Source of the DNA: Bacillus sp. FJAT-27916
GTDB taxonomy: Bacteria > Bacillota > Bacilli > Bacillales > Pradoshiaceae
Direction: 5' to 3'
DNA length: 64,000 nucleotides
NCBI RefSeq assembly: GCF_001183965.1
Contig: NZ_LFZV01000001.1
Coordinates: forward strand, 3,209,390 to 3,273,389
Part shown: one piece after another, positions 1 through 8,538 of the stretch
Layout: each line of letters begins with the position of its first letter
Position numbering within the stretch: position 1 is the stretch's first letter
Translations under genes and position numbers: made by a program
Notes under the pieces: generated by a model
Told to the model about the DNA's origin: nothing
The model's input: only the letters and a program-made list of their open reading frames with translations
Database searches by the model: none

Positions 1-869
1 AAGCTTGAGATATTTTTCGGAACATTTAAGGCTCTTTGGGCAGTATCCATCGCTACAGGAAGCGAAGCACTGCTTGAAGATGTACTAAATCCTACAGCCA
101 TTGCAGGAGCAAAGTTCTTAAAGAAATCAATTGGATTTCGGCGGCCAAGAACGGCAATCGCTCCTCCATATACAAATACGGTATGGATGATTAACGCTAG
201 GATAACAACCACCATGTATAGGCCCATACTCTTAATAGCAGACACCCCTTGGCTTCCTACAGCTGTTGCTACCAAGGCAAATGTCGCATATGGTGCCGTC
301 TTCATGATGAAGTTAACAAGGTAAACCAGCACTTCTTGACCCTGCTCCAATAAATGGACCAGACCTTTTGTTTTAGAACCAAGTGCACTAATTCCAATAC
401 CGAAGAATATAGACATAACAATTACTTGAAGCATATTGCCTTCAGCCATGGCTTGGATTGGGTTTTTAGGAATGATATTGATGAGAGTTTCAATTACTGA
501 GGGGGCTTGACTTGCCGTATATTCAGCAGCAGATAAGTTAACATGAGCGCTCGCACCCGGCTTGATAAGCAAGGCAAGACCTAATCCGATGGTGATAGCA
601 AAAGCAGTCGTAGCCAAGAAATACAGCATGGTTTTCCCGCCAATGCGTCCGAGCTTTTTCGGATCGCCGAGTCCAGCAGTTCCTAATGTGATGGATATCA
701 ATACAATCGGCACGACAAGCATCGTGATTGCATTAATAAATAATGAACCAATTGGATCGAAGATATACATATCAAAGATGCCAAATAGTTCAGGGGAAAA
801 TTGATTCAGACCTAAACCAACCAATACACCTGTAATTAAACCTATAATAATTCTTATGGTAAGCTTCAT
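1..869 (-). CDS. Dicarboxylate/amino acid:cation symporter, DAACS family (3' end cut by window)
   Basis: Membrane carrier that imports dicarboxylates or glutamate/aspartate with protons or sodium. The reading frame starts at an ATG at 867-869 preceded by GAGGTCATCA-type ribosome-site sequence and runs off the left edge without a stop, so about 289 N-terminal residues are visible. It begins with a hydrophobic helix and later shows the serine-rich motif STSSSSASLPV, the re-entrant-loop signature of the GltP/GltT/DctP family. The C-terminal transport core (NMDGT region) lies outside the window, so the substrate cannot be judged. It has no obvious operon partner inside the window; the next coding region on this strand is a doubtful small ORF. 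Family assignment is firm, specificity open. Confidence 0.9.
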   Translation of the reverse strand, partial: MKLTIRIIIGLITGVLVGLGLNQFSPELFGIFDMYIFDPIGSLFINAITMLVVPIVLISITLGTAGLGDPKKLGRIGGKTMLYFLATTAFAITIGLGLALLIKPGASAHVNLSAAEYTASQAPSVIETLINIIPKNPIQAMAEGNMLQVIVMSIFFGIGISALGSKTKGLVHLLEQGQEVLVYLVNFIMKTAPYATFALVATAVGSQGVSAIKSMGLYMVVVILALIIHTVFVYGGAIAVLGRRNPIDFFKNFAPAMAVGFSTSSSSASLPVAMDTAQRALNVPKNISS

Positions 870-1145
870 TGATGACCTCCTCTAAATTCAAGCAAACGAT
901 TGTTTCCCTAACTATTGCAAGCCATAAAAAATTCCTCAAACGAGGATAATAGAAAAGAAATATTCAATCTTTTTAGATATCAACAATTACTTTTCTAATA
1001 TAATAATAGACAAGTTTTTAAGAAACAACAATGGTAAGAATTACACGCATCAATCAATTCACTTTATGTAGACACAAAAAAGACGCTTCAACAGGAGCGC
1101 CTTAGGTTATCACCTTATTTAAAAACATAGCTTGTATGTTTTACA

Positions 1146-1352
1146 TTAATGACTCTTCACTTCTACTTGTTTCTTTAAAGAATATGGGTTCTGTAACAAT
1201 TCGCTGAATGTTGACTCAGAACATACTAAGCTAGAGAAGATTTCATTACGGGATTTTGTTTTTTCAATCTTTACGCCCTGTATCTTAAATTTAGATACGA
1301 TATCCATTCTCACATTCTCCACCTTCTGATTTTTTGCTAACCAGTATTTCAT
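1146..1352 (-). CDS. Hypothetical small protein, doubtful
   Basis: A 68-residue basic reading frame beginning MKYWLAKNQ, with no membrane segment, signal peptide or motif that I recognise. The start has only a weak candidate ribosome site upstream (TAATTTCGGGTAA), which argues against efficient translation. It lies in an otherwise gene-poor stretch between the symporter and the CNNM exporter. It may be a genuine strain-specific gene, a remnant, or chance; I keep it only because its composition (charged, few rare codons) is protein-like. Confidence 0.28.
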   Translation of the reverse strand: MKYWLAKNQKVENVRMDIVSKFKIQGVKIEKTKSRNEIFSSLVCSESTFSELLQNPYSLKKQVEVKSH

Positions 1353-1740
1353 TTACCCGAAATTAATGCAGCGAAACATCGTTTGAGCAAAATACTTGAC
1401 TGTTTCAAACGATGATGTTCTATTCGAGATTTCTAATAGCCAATTAGTCAAAGAGAGCTTTTATTGCTTGTCATCATGCGTTCAGGCACGAATTCACTTC
1501 AATGCCAATCATCCAAGGCGGTGGGGGAAACGCCTCATAAGTACATATGTATGTCAATCAATACGCACAAAACTCACAACATTTAAATTGTACTAAACTA
1601 TAAAAAAAAATAAAGGGACTTTTTTCTTTTTTTCTAAAAAATTGATTTGTTTTTAAAAATGTACCTAAAACAAATGATATTCGGTTAGAAATTTAATATA
1701 ATAAGAAGTAATAACCATTTTTTCTACTTCTCTTTATTTT
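1353..1740. other. Non-coding stretch with one inverted repeat
   Basis: No convincing gene is present. A perfect 10-bp inverted repeat, CATCGTTTGA at 1377-1386 and TCAAACGATG at 1405-1414, encloses an 18-nt spacer that contains TTGAC; this could be an operator or a weak hairpin. From about 1600 the sequence becomes very AT-rich (runs of A and T), typical of a promoter-upstream region for the leader that follows at 1741. Confidence 0.4.
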
Positions 1741-1884
1741 AAAGGGGGGATTTACATGGGAAGTTGATCGCCAGCTATCCAGTCGGACTATGCTTGCATT
1801 TGACGTTAAACCATACAGCTGTTAACAGCTTATTATCACAGGAGGTGACTCCTTTACCGTCTAATCACGGTTAAAGGAAATTTA
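1741..1884 (+). promoter_or_regulatory. Structured 5' leader of the CNNM exporter gene with occluded ribosome site
   Basis: About 140 nt lie between an AT-rich promoter region and the TTG start at 1885. Seen directly: a GGGGGGA followed by the micro-ORF ATG GGA AGT TGA (1756-1767); a palindrome AGCTGTTAACAGCT (1817-1830); a perfect Shine-Dalgarno-like AGGAGGTGA (1840-1848) with no start codon at normal distance; and a hairpin CCTTTACCG (1851-1859) with CGGTTAAAGG (1868-1877). The right arm of that hairpin contains AAAGG, the actual ribosome site of the exporter. This arrangement suggests translational control by RNA folding. I could not match it to a named riboswitch class. Confidence 0.5.
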
Positions 1885-3270
1885 TTGGACATATGGAATT
1901 TGGTTTTTATAGCCATTTTGATTGCACTGACCGCATTCTTTGTTGCGTCAGAGTTCGCGATTGTCAAGATTCGCTCCTCGCGAATTGATCAGTTAATGGA
2001 GGAAGGAAACCGGCGGGCAATAAGCGCCAAAAACATCGTTACGAATCTGGATGAGTATTTATCCGCCTGCCAGCTTGGGATCACCATTACAGCCCTCGCT
2101 TTAGGATGGATAGGAGAGGAAACCTTTGAATCCCTTCTCGCTCCCTTATTCGCACTGTTTTCCCTGCCTGAGACTGTTACAACGCCACTCGTCGTCGTTA
2201 TTGCTTTTCTGCTGATTACCTTCATCCACGTCGTAATCGGCGAATTAGCTCCAAAGACGATTGCTATTCAAAAAGCGGAAGCAATTGCTCTTTTATTCTC
2301 AAGACCTCTCATGGCATTCTACAAAATTATGTATCCATTTATCTGGCTGCTTAATGGTTCTGCCCGGTTGATCATCCGCATGCTCGGTCTTCATCCCGCT
2401 TCAGAACATGAAATTGCCCATACGGAAGAGGAATTGCAGATTATTCTTTCAGACAGTTATAAGAGCGGCGAAATTAACCAATCTGAATTTAAATATGTGA
2501 ATAATATTTTTGAATTTGATAACCGAGTCGCTAAAGAAATCATGGTTCCTCGAACCGAAATGGTCTCCTTATCCAAGGTGGATTCCATCAAGGACTTTAT
2601 TCAGATGTACCATGAAGAGAAATTCACTCGTTATCCGGTCATTGACGGTGACAAGGACCATATCGTCGGACTTGTCAACGTAAAAGAGGTATTGACCGAT
2701 GTTGTCGTAGATGAGAGCATTTCAAATTCAACCATTCAAGAATATATAAGGCCAATCATCCATGTCATTGACACCATTCCAATCCATGATTTACTGGCGA
2801 GAATGCAATCTGAACGGATTCATATGGCAGTCCTGATGGATGAATACGGAGGCACTTCCGGATTAGTCACCATCGAAGACATCGTCGAAGAGATTGTTGG
2901 TGAGATACGAGATGAATTCGATAGTGATGAGATTCCGGAGATTCGGAAGAATACAGATGGATCTTACATCGTTGATTCTAAGGTACTTCTCAGTGAAATT
3001 AATGACCTGCTTGGCACGGCCCTCGATGATACCGATATTGACACAATCGGCGGATGGGTCCTGACCGAGAAGTATGAAGCAAAGCTTGGTGATATGCTTG
3101 AGATTGGCGATTATGAAATTACGATTATCGATATGGAGGAACATCATATCCGCTATCTCGAAATCCGCAAAAAACCGCGGGAAGCTCAGCCCCTCACCTC
3201 TCACAGCACAGCTGCAGAAGGAGAGAGCCAGCTGTTCACCCAGCCATTATCAAGCAGTACAATAGAATAA
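1885..3270 (+). CDS. CNNM/CorC-family (HlyC/CorC) membrane protein, probable divalent-cation exporter
   Basis: Integral membrane protein of 461 residues. Domains in order: CNNM/DUF21 transmembrane domain (about 1-190, four hydrophobic segments, with the conserved stretch VIGELAPKTIAI), a pair of CBS domains (about 205-335, including VPRTEMVSL and MDEYGGTSGLVTIEDIVEEIVGEI as two separate parts), and a C-terminal CorC_HlyC transporter-associated domain (about 345-430). The family includes Bacillus MpfA (YhdP), a magnesium efflux protein, so export of Mg2+ or Co2+ is the likely role. Start TTG at 1885 follows AAAGGAAA by a normal distance; this ribosome site is inside a leader hairpin. Monocistronic, followed directly by a strong terminator. 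Substrate is inferred from family only. Confidence 0.92.
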   Translation: MDIWNLVFIAILIALTAFFVASEFAIVKIRSSRIDQLMEEGNRRAISAKNIVTNLDEYLSACQLGITITALALGWIGEETFESLLAPLFALFSLPETVTTPLVVVIAFLLITFIHVVIGELAPKTIAIQKAEAIALLFSRPLMAFYKIMYPFIWLLNGSARLIIRMLGLHPASEHEIAHTEEELQIILSDSYKSGEINQSEFKYVNNIFEFDNRVAKEIMVPRTEMVSLSKVDSIKDFIQMYHEEKFTRYPVIDGDKDHIVGLVNVKEVLTDVVVDESISNSTIQEYIRPIIHVIDTIPIHDLLARMQSERIHMAVLMDEYGGTSGLVTIEDIVEEIVGEIRDEFDSDEIPEIRKNTDGSYIVDSKVLLSEINDLLGTALDDTDIDTIGGWVLTEKYEAKLGDMLEIGDYEITIIDMEEHHIRYLEIRKKPREAQPLTSHSTAAEGESQLFTQPLSSSTIE

Positions 3271-3271
3271 A

Positions 3272-3311
3272 GAAAAACACACGTGAAACCACGTGTGTTT
3301 TTCTTTTTTAT
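3272..3311 (+). terminator. Rho-independent terminator of the CNNM gene
   Basis: Stem AAAAACACACGTG / CACGTGTGTTTTT around the loop AAAC, followed by CTTTTTTATT. It begins two bases after the CNNM stop codon. Confidence 0.92.
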
Positions 3312-3337
3312 TCTTCTTTCATCAATTCCTCTGCTTA

Positions 3338-4441
3338 TCAAGCATCCTCTGTAATGACGGTATGCTTTGCCCGGTAAAGCTTAACAAGCCGGACGATATT
3401 CTTCGTAATCGTCTTAACAACCGCATAAGTTGGAACGGCAAGTATCATGCCAAGGATCCCAGCTAATGAACCAGCAACTAGCAAAATCATGATGATGGTC
3501 AGCGGATGAATATTCAATGACTTCCCGATAATCAATGGGGATATAAGATTACCGTCCAGCTGCTGCACGATCACAATAATCAGGATGACCAAAATGGCAA
3601 CCAAAGGCGATTGGAATAGCCCGACAGCCACTGCTGGTGCAGCACCGATAAATGGACCAACATACGGGATGATATTCGTGACCGCAATCACGAGTCCAAG
3701 CGTCAAGGCATAAGGCAGATCAATCAGCAAAAAGCCAATGAAACAAGCCGTACCAACGAAGATACATACCGTAATCTGACCCTGTATATAATTGGCCAAG
3801 GTTTGAGAGGTCTCCTGAATAACAACAAGTCCTTCTTTCCTGAATGAGGCTGGGAGAAACTTCATCAATGCACCTGGCAATTTATGACCATCCTTCAGCA
3901 TGTAGAAAAGGATAAATGGAACCGTAATAATAATCAGCGTCAAACTGGTGATAAACGAAACCACAGCCGATAGTCCGCTCGTGATGTTACTTGTAATGTT
4001 TGTCGTAAATTCTAGGAGCTTATCCTTTATTTGATCAAATTCAATAAACTCTTGTTCCACAACATAATTGAACCAATTAGATTTTGAGGCATCCTCAATG
4101 AATGCGACAACATCATCTACAAATTGCGGGGTATTCTTAGCGATATCTGTGATTTGTTCAGAAACAACAGGCACTACTTTTGTAATTCCAATTGTAATTA
4201 AACCGATAAGCGCTATGTATAAAATCAAGATTCCAACAATCTTTGGAACCTTCCACCTCATGAGCAGCTTTAAGACGGGATTTAACAAGTAAAATAAGAA
4301 TCCCGAAATCAAAATCGGGAAAAACAGTGTTGAGATAAAGATTCCAATTGGATGGAATAGAAAAGAGATTTTCGTGCTCACATAAATAATAATCAGCAGC
4401 AACAGGATCTCCAAAGTCCAAAACTGTAATTTAGATTTCAA
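3338..4441 (-). CDS. AI-2E family transporter (YtvI/YdbI/YueF-like permease)
   Basis: Polytopic membrane protein of 367 residues with about seven to eight hydrophobic segments. The C-terminal half has the family signature region LGLVIAVTNIIPYVGPFIGA, followed by the last two membrane helices and a short basic tail. The PF01594 family was named after a claimed autoinducer-2 exporter, but Bacillus members have also been linked to Na+/H+ antiport, so no substrate is assigned. Start is TTG at 4439-4441, with AAGGAGTGG about 12 nt upstream, slightly long. It is convergent with the CNNM gene; a short palindrome but no clear T-run hairpin follows it. Gene appears complete. Confidence 0.88.
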   Translation of the reverse strand: MKSKLQFWTLEILLLLIIIYVSTKISFLFHPIGIFISTLFFPILISGFLFYLLNPVLKLLMRWKVPKIVGILILYIALIGLITIGITKVVPVVSEQITDIAKNTPQFVDDVVAFIEDASKSNWFNYVVEQEFIEFDQIKDKLLEFTTNITSNITSGLSAVVSFITSLTLIIITVPFILFYMLKDGHKLPGALMKFLPASFRKEGLVVIQETSQTLANYIQGQITVCIFVGTACFIGFLLIDLPYALTLGLVIAVTNIIPYVGPFIGAAPAVAVGLFQSPLVAILVILIIVIVQQLDGNLISPLIIGKSLNIHPLTIIMILLVAGSLAGILGMILAVPTYAVVKTITKNIVRLVKLYRAKHTVITEDA

Positions 4442-4501
4442 CGGTTTCTTCCACTCCTTAACATTCTTCCATTTATTATAGCGTAAATTACCGGCGATAA
4501 A

Positions 4502-4522
4502 CTACTCCTTTTAAAGGAGTAG
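4502..4522. repeat. Short perfect palindrome in the AI-2E gene upstream region
   Basis: CTACTCCTTT and AAAGGAGTAG form 10-bp perfect arms around one base. It lies 60 bp upstream of the AI-2E-type gene and just downstream of the ampS terminator. It could be an operator of the downstream gene or part of a longer terminator structure; there is no T-run. Confidence 0.45.
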
Positions 4523-4532
4523 AAGATAATGA

Positions 4533-4566
4533 TAAAAGAAGGCCAAGGGTCCTTGACCCAAGGCCT
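4533..4566 (-). terminator. Terminator of ampS
   Basis: On the minus strand GGCC-TT-GGGTC, loop AAG, GACCC-TT-GGCC, followed by TTCTTTTATC. The stem is interrupted by a 2x2 internal loop. It starts 8 bp after the ampS stop codon. Confidence 0.75.
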
Positions 4567-4573
4567 AAATTAA

Positions 4574-5800
4574 TTAAAATGCCCAGTTTCCGCCGCGGAA
4601 GATTGGTTCAAGTGTCCCGTCCGCAAGCTCACCGTCAATATCCATCTCCGCAGAGCCAATCATGAAATCTACATGGGTAATGCTATTGTTCACACCATTA
4701 TCAATCAGCTCCTGCTCTGACATTTCCTTTCCACCTTTCAAGCAGAAGGCATAACCGGAGCCAATGGCTAAATGGTTAGAAGCATTCTCATCAAATAATG
4801 TATTATAGAACAACACATTCGTATCAGATATCGGCGAACGATGAGGCACTAACGCCACTTCTCCAAGATATCTAGATCCTTCATCTGTATCAAGAAGACT
4901 AAGAAGGACATCCTCTCCTGTCTCAGCCTTCGCACTAACCGCTTTTCCGTTCTCAAATGTCAAGGAGAAGCGGTCAATAACATTTCCGCCATAGCTGAGC
5001 GGCTTCGTGCTGGCCACCGTTCCATTGACCCCTTCTTTCAATGGGACTGTAAACACTTCCTCCGTCGGCATATTGGCCATGAAGGAGTGACCTTTGGCAT
5101 TGATACTTCCCGCCCCGCACCATTCATGCTTGTCGGAAAGCTGAATAGTTAAGTCCGTTCCTGGCGCACGATAATGTAAGGCTTTATATTTCTTCTCGTT
5201 TAAGTAATCTGCCTTTGCACGCAGTGTATGATCATGCTCTATCCATGTTTGAACAGGATCGGCTGAATCAACGCGCACTGCTTTTAGAATAGCATCCCAT
5301 AACATTTCAACGCTGTTTTCCGCATCTGGGAATACTTTATTTGCCCATTTTTGGCCGGCAGCTGCGATGACACTCCAGCTGAATTTATCTGCCTGCATGG
5401 CTTGACGGAATTTATTAAGTGCTGTGCCAGTAGCCTTTTGATAATTTGCGATACGTTTTGCTTCGATGCCCTTCAAGGCATCTGGGCTTTGCGATACGAT
5501 TGATATGATTGCTCCGCCTTTTTCGATTAAATATTCTTTTTGAGCGACGAGCCATTCAGGCACTTCACTGAAGGCATCTTCCGGCGCAAGCTCAAATTTA
5601 GCACGAGTCACTTCTTCATCCGCCCAGTCCACATAAACATGACGTGCTCCTGCCTCATAGGCTTTGCGAACTACCTTGCGGGTAAATGGTGCGACCTCTA
5701 CTGAGGATGATATGTATAATATTTGATCTTTCTGAATATTAACCCCGACTTTGACAGCTAGCTCAGCATATTTATCTAATCTTTGCTCCAAATTCATCAT
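4574..5800 (-). CDS. ampS: Aminopeptidase, M29 family (AmpS/PepS type)
   Basis: Cytoplasmic metallo-aminopeptidase of 408 residues, the usual length of the M29 (thermophilic aminopeptidase) family, which removes N-terminal amino acids from peptides in general peptide turnover. Family-typical segments are visible: the substrate-domain start LDKYAELAVKVGVNIQKDQ, then ENASNHLAIGSGYAF and SITHVDFMIGS, carrying the His/Asp/Glu metal ligands near the C terminus. Start ATG-ATG follows GGGAG at a good distance. It stands alone between modB and its own terminator. Nothing is missing at either end. Confidence 0.93.
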   Translation of the reverse strand: MMNLEQRLDKYAELAVKVGVNIQKDQILYISSSVEVAPFTRKVVRKAYEAGARHVYVDWADEEVTRAKFELAPEDAFSEVPEWLVAQKEYLIEKGGAIISIVSQSPDALKGIEAKRIANYQKATGTALNKFRQAMQADKFSWSVIAAAGQKWANKVFPDAENSVEMLWDAILKAVRVDSADPVQTWIEHDHTLRAKADYLNEKKYKALHYRAPGTDLTIQLSDKHEWCGAGSINAKGHSFMANMPTEEVFTVPLKEGVNGTVASTKPLSYGGNVIDRFSLTFENGKAVSAKAETGEDVLLSLLDTDEGSRYLGEVALVPHRSPISDTNVLFYNTLFDENASNHLAIGSGYAFCLKGGKEMSEQELIDNGVNNSITHVDFMIGSAEMDIDGELADGTLEPIFRGGNWAF

Positions 5801-5902
5801 TCCAGCTCCCTTATTTCATTATCAATACCTATTTTACCATTAGTCAGCCCTATAACGCATTATCACATCTTGAGCTTTCAAAAAATTTAATCTTCTCGCC
5901 AA

Positions 5903-6571
5903 TTAAGAATGCGTCCTTTGAAAAATTTGCACAACGACAAGCATGCCAATAGACATGAGAATCATCATGCCCACCCAAGCCCAGGCAAGTGTTGATTGGC
6001 CTGATTCAAATGCCATGTATATCGCAATCGGCATTGTTTGGGTCTTCCCAGGTATATTTCCGGCAAACATAAGCGTCGCTCCAAACTCTCCGAGCGCACG
6101 CGCAAATGTAAGAATGGCTCCAGCGAGCAGGGCTTTTGCCGAAAGCGGGATAGAAATCCTCCAAAAAACCTTCCATTCGCTTCCCCCGTCCACCCTGGCC
6201 GCATCCTCTATCTCCTGATCAACGGCAGCAAAGCCAGCCTTCGCGCTTTGATACATTAATGGAAATGCGACAACTGTGGAAGCAATCGCAGCCGCACTCC
6301 ATGTGAAAATAATGGATTGATTAAATAAAGTATAAATCAGCTCTCCAACTGGGCTCCTCTGCCCAAAGATAACGACTAGAAGAAATCCGATTACGGTTGG
6401 CGGCAGCACAATCGGGAGAAGAAAAAAGGTTTCAATCAGCATCCTCCCCTTCATTGATTGCCGCTTGACCATTATTCTAGCCGACATGATACCCAAAAAG
6501 ACAGCCAGCAGACCGGAGATGGCTGCTATTTCAATAGATAGTTTGATTGGTGCCCAAAAATCGATTTGCAT
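5903..6571 (-). CDS. modB: Molybdate ABC transporter permease ModB
   Basis: Inner-membrane permease of 222 residues with about five helices. It carries the ABC-permease coupling motif in the form EDAARVDGGSEWKVFWRISIP (two overlapping parts) around residue 125-145 and GEFGATLMFAGNIPGKTQT, characteristic of ModB/CysT-like permeases. It follows modA with a 3-nt gap, so the two are co-transcribed and translationally coupled. No gene for the ATPase ModC follows; downstream is ampS. The same ModAB-only arrangement is known from Bacillus yvgLM. It presumably shares an ATPase encoded elsewhere. Confidence 0.93.
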   Translation of the reverse strand: MQIDFWAPIKLSIEIAAISGLLAVFLGIMSARIMVKRQSMKGRMLIETFFLLPIVLPPTVIGFLLVVIFGQRSPVGELIYTLFNQSIIFTWSAAAIASTVVAFPLMYQSAKAGFAAVDQEIEDAARVDGGSEWKVFWRISIPLSAKALLAGAILTFARALGEFGATLMFAGNIPGKTQTMPIAIYMAFESGQSTLAWAWVGMMILMSIGMLVVVQIFQRTHS

Positions 6572-6574
6572 TGT

Positions 6575-7354
6575 TTACTTCAACCCTTTAAACCCATACT
6601 TTTCAAATATCTTTTGCGCCTCATCTGATTGGAGATACCTATATAATTCTTCCGCATTCTCCTTTTCCTTGCTTGAAGAAATAACACCGGCCGGATAGAT
6701 AATGGCCTCATGACTCTCATCAGGAACCGTATCAATGACCTTCACCTGACTAGAGTTTTTCGCATCTGTTGCATAAACAAAGCCAACCTCAACATTCCCT
6801 GTTTCCACATAGGTGAGAACCTGTGTGACATCCTTTGTGGGGACAAGCTTATCTTTAACTGTTTCCCACAGACCAAGTGCCTCAAGTGACTGCTTAGCAT
6901 ATTGTCCTGCTGGAACGGAATCAGGAGAGCCTATCGCAATCTTAGAGGCAGATTCAAGATTCTCTATTCCTCGCATCTCTGATTGATCACCCGCCACGAG
7001 CACCAGCTCATTGCTAAGAAGATTCGTTTGTGCCTCCTTATCAATCCATCCATTCTGAAGGAGAAGTTCAAAGGGTTCAATGGCAGCTGAGATAAACAAA
7101 TCAGCCGGAGCTCCATTCTCTATTTGATGCTGAAGCGCACCTGAACCGCCGTAATTAAAAACGAGCGAGATATCTTCATTCTCTTCCTCATAAACCGTCT
7201 TAATTTCACCGAGTACATTCTGAAGACTTGCTGCAGCACTAATGATGAGTTCAACCTTCTCCTTACTCTCTCCTTCTGAAGACTGGCATCCAGCTAAAGT
7301 CAGAAGGAAAAGAAGGGCTAATACATACAGACAGTTCTTTCCTCTTTTCATCAT
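6575..7354 (-). CDS. modA: Molybdate-binding lipoprotein ModA
   Basis: Extracellular substrate-binding lipoprotein of 259 residues. The N terminus is a lipoprotein signal ending in the lipobox LAGC (Cys about residue 23), so it is tethered outside the membrane. The mature part has the ModA hallmarks: SAAASLQNVLGEI, FNYGGSGALQHQIENGAPAD (split over the oxyanion pocket) and GSPDSVPAGQYAKQ, plus the VEVGFVYATDA region. It binds molybdate or tungstate and hands it to ModB. First gene of the modAB pair; the start is ATG-ATG after AGAAGGGAA. No molybdenum riboswitch was recognisable in the short upstream gap. Confidence 0.94.
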   Translation of the reverse strand: MMKRGKNCLYVLALLFLLTLAGCQSSEGESKEKVELIISAAASLQNVLGEIKTVYEEENEDISLVFNYGGSGALQHQIENGAPADLFISAAIEPFELLLQNGWIDKEAQTNLLSNELVLVAGDQSEMRGIENLESASKIAIGSPDSVPAGQYAKQSLEALGLWETVKDKLVPTKDVTQVLTYVETGNVEVGFVYATDAKNSSQVKVIDTVPDESHEAIIYPAGVISSSKEKENAEELYRYLQSDEAQKIFEKYGFKGLK

Positions 7355-7440
7355 TTCCCTTCTTCCTTCCCGTCACTATTATTTTCTACTATATCATTAT
7401 CCAAAGGAAAAAATAGCAAAAAACATTCTGATGATTGGAC

Positions 7441-7483
7441 ATAAAAAAGCCAACTTGCACCCCGGGGCACAAATTGGCTTTTG
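7441..7483 (-). terminator. Terminator of the CDF transporter gene
   Basis: On the minus strand AAAAGCCAA and TTGGCTTTTTT form the outer stem and GCCCCGGGGTGC the inner part, ending in a T-run. It begins one base after the CDF stop. The symmetrical outer stem may also stop plus-strand transcription. Confidence 0.9.
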
Positions 7484-8374
7484 TCATTCAGGAAAGTATG
7501 GATTAAGATGAATCAATACTTCCTCTATATGGTCAAATTTCTCCATTAATGTATGCTTAATATCACGCGAAAGATCATGTCCCTGCTTAATGGTCTTATC
7601 TTGATCAATGGAGATGCGGATATCCATTATAATATAATGTCCGTGCTCTCGCGCTCTGATTCTGTCAATGCGCCTGACATCCGGGAAAGCTGTCACAATG
7701 TCTCTGAATTGGTCCATAAGCTCTTGACTCACATTGCGCTCAATAAGGATATCAAAGGACTCCGTCAGCATTTCCTTGGCAATCTTGAATATTAGATAAG
7801 CGACGAATATACTGGCAATTTTATCCCCATATAGAAGGAACCCAATGCCAAACTTATCACCAAGATAGGATACGAGCACCCCTATCGCTGCGGCAAGTGA
7901 TGCTACGATATCCGCTTTATGGTCATAAGCAATCGCTTCGATGGCCTTACTATTCATCCTCTTGCCCACACTCATTGAATAGCGGAACAAGCATTCTTTA
8001 GCGACATAAGAAAACAGTCCAACCCAAAACGCAATAAAGCTTGGAGCTTCCACTGGGTGGAAAAACCCTGCAATGCCTTCATAGACAATATAAAGAGACA
8101 CAAGGAAGAGCAGTATCCCGATAATGCCAGATACAATAACCTCCGCTTTTCCATGTCCATATGGATGCTCCAGGTCTGCAGGCTTATTGGAGACCCTTAT
8201 GACTAATAAGACAATAACAGAAGCAAACACATCAGCCGCCGAGTGAATACCATCCGCAAATAAAGCATCGCTGGCTGCCCATAAGCCGATGAACAGCTTT
8301 CCAAGCGTAAGAATAATATTGCTCCAAATACTGATCCAAGCAACCCGTTTAGCCGCACTTTCTCTAAATTCCAC
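7484..8374 (-). CDS. Cation diffusion facilitator (CDF) family metal exporter, MneP/YdfM-like
   Basis: Membrane antiporter of about 296 residues that expels divalent metals (Mn2+, Zn2+, Fe2+ in this family) in exchange for protons. Six hydrophobic segments are followed by a C-terminal cytoplasmic domain (about 205-295). The metal sites are visible: DALFADGIHSAADV in TM2 and AYDHKADIVASL in TM5. The HSxxD/DHKxD pattern resembles manganese exporters MneP/MneS of Bacillus more than zinc-type HD-HD members, but this is inference. I prefer the GTG at 8372-8374, which has GAGGTGA 8 nt upstream; a GTG four codons earlier (8386) lacks a ribosome site. Likely monocistronic. Confidence 0.9.
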   Translation of the reverse strand: MEFRESAAKRVAWISIWSNIILTLGKLFIGLWAASDALFADGIHSAADVFASVIVLLVIRVSNKPADLEHPYGHGKAEVIVSGIIGILLFLVSLYIVYEGIAGFFHPVEAPSFIAFWVGLFSYVAKECLFRYSMSVGKRMNSKAIEAIAYDHKADIVASLAAAIGVLVSYLGDKFGIGFLLYGDKIASIFVAYLIFKIAKEMLTESFDILIERNVSQELMDQFRDIVTAFPDVRRIDRIRAREHGHYIIMDIRISIDQDKTIKQGHDLSRDIKHTLMEKFDHIEEVLIHLNPYFPE

Positions 8375-8510
8375 TGATGTATTCACCTCATCTAATTAAA
8401 CAAATATTTCCTGCACAAACCTTAAGTGTAGCTCTATCTTATATCCCTTTCAACTAAGGACTACCACCATTCTTCTTACTTCAATAGCGAATAAGCTTAG
8501 TCTGCCCCAA

Positions 8511-8538
8511 AAAAAAAGATAGCGAACCGCTATCTTTA
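8511..8538 (-). terminator. Terminator of corA, overlapping its stop codon
   Basis: AAAGATAGCG and CGCTATCTTT form the stem around GTT on the minus strand, followed by a run of nine T. The first arm includes the corA stop codon TAA, so termination and the end of translation nearly coincide. Confidence 0.93.

Noticed and set aside
1396..1596. 66-codon ORF on the plus strand
   Set aside because: No ribosome site, no recognisable features, and it covers an inverted repeat.
6575..7500. Molybdenum cofactor riboswitch before modA
   Set aside because: The gap to the next gene is short and contains no recognisable conserved motif.
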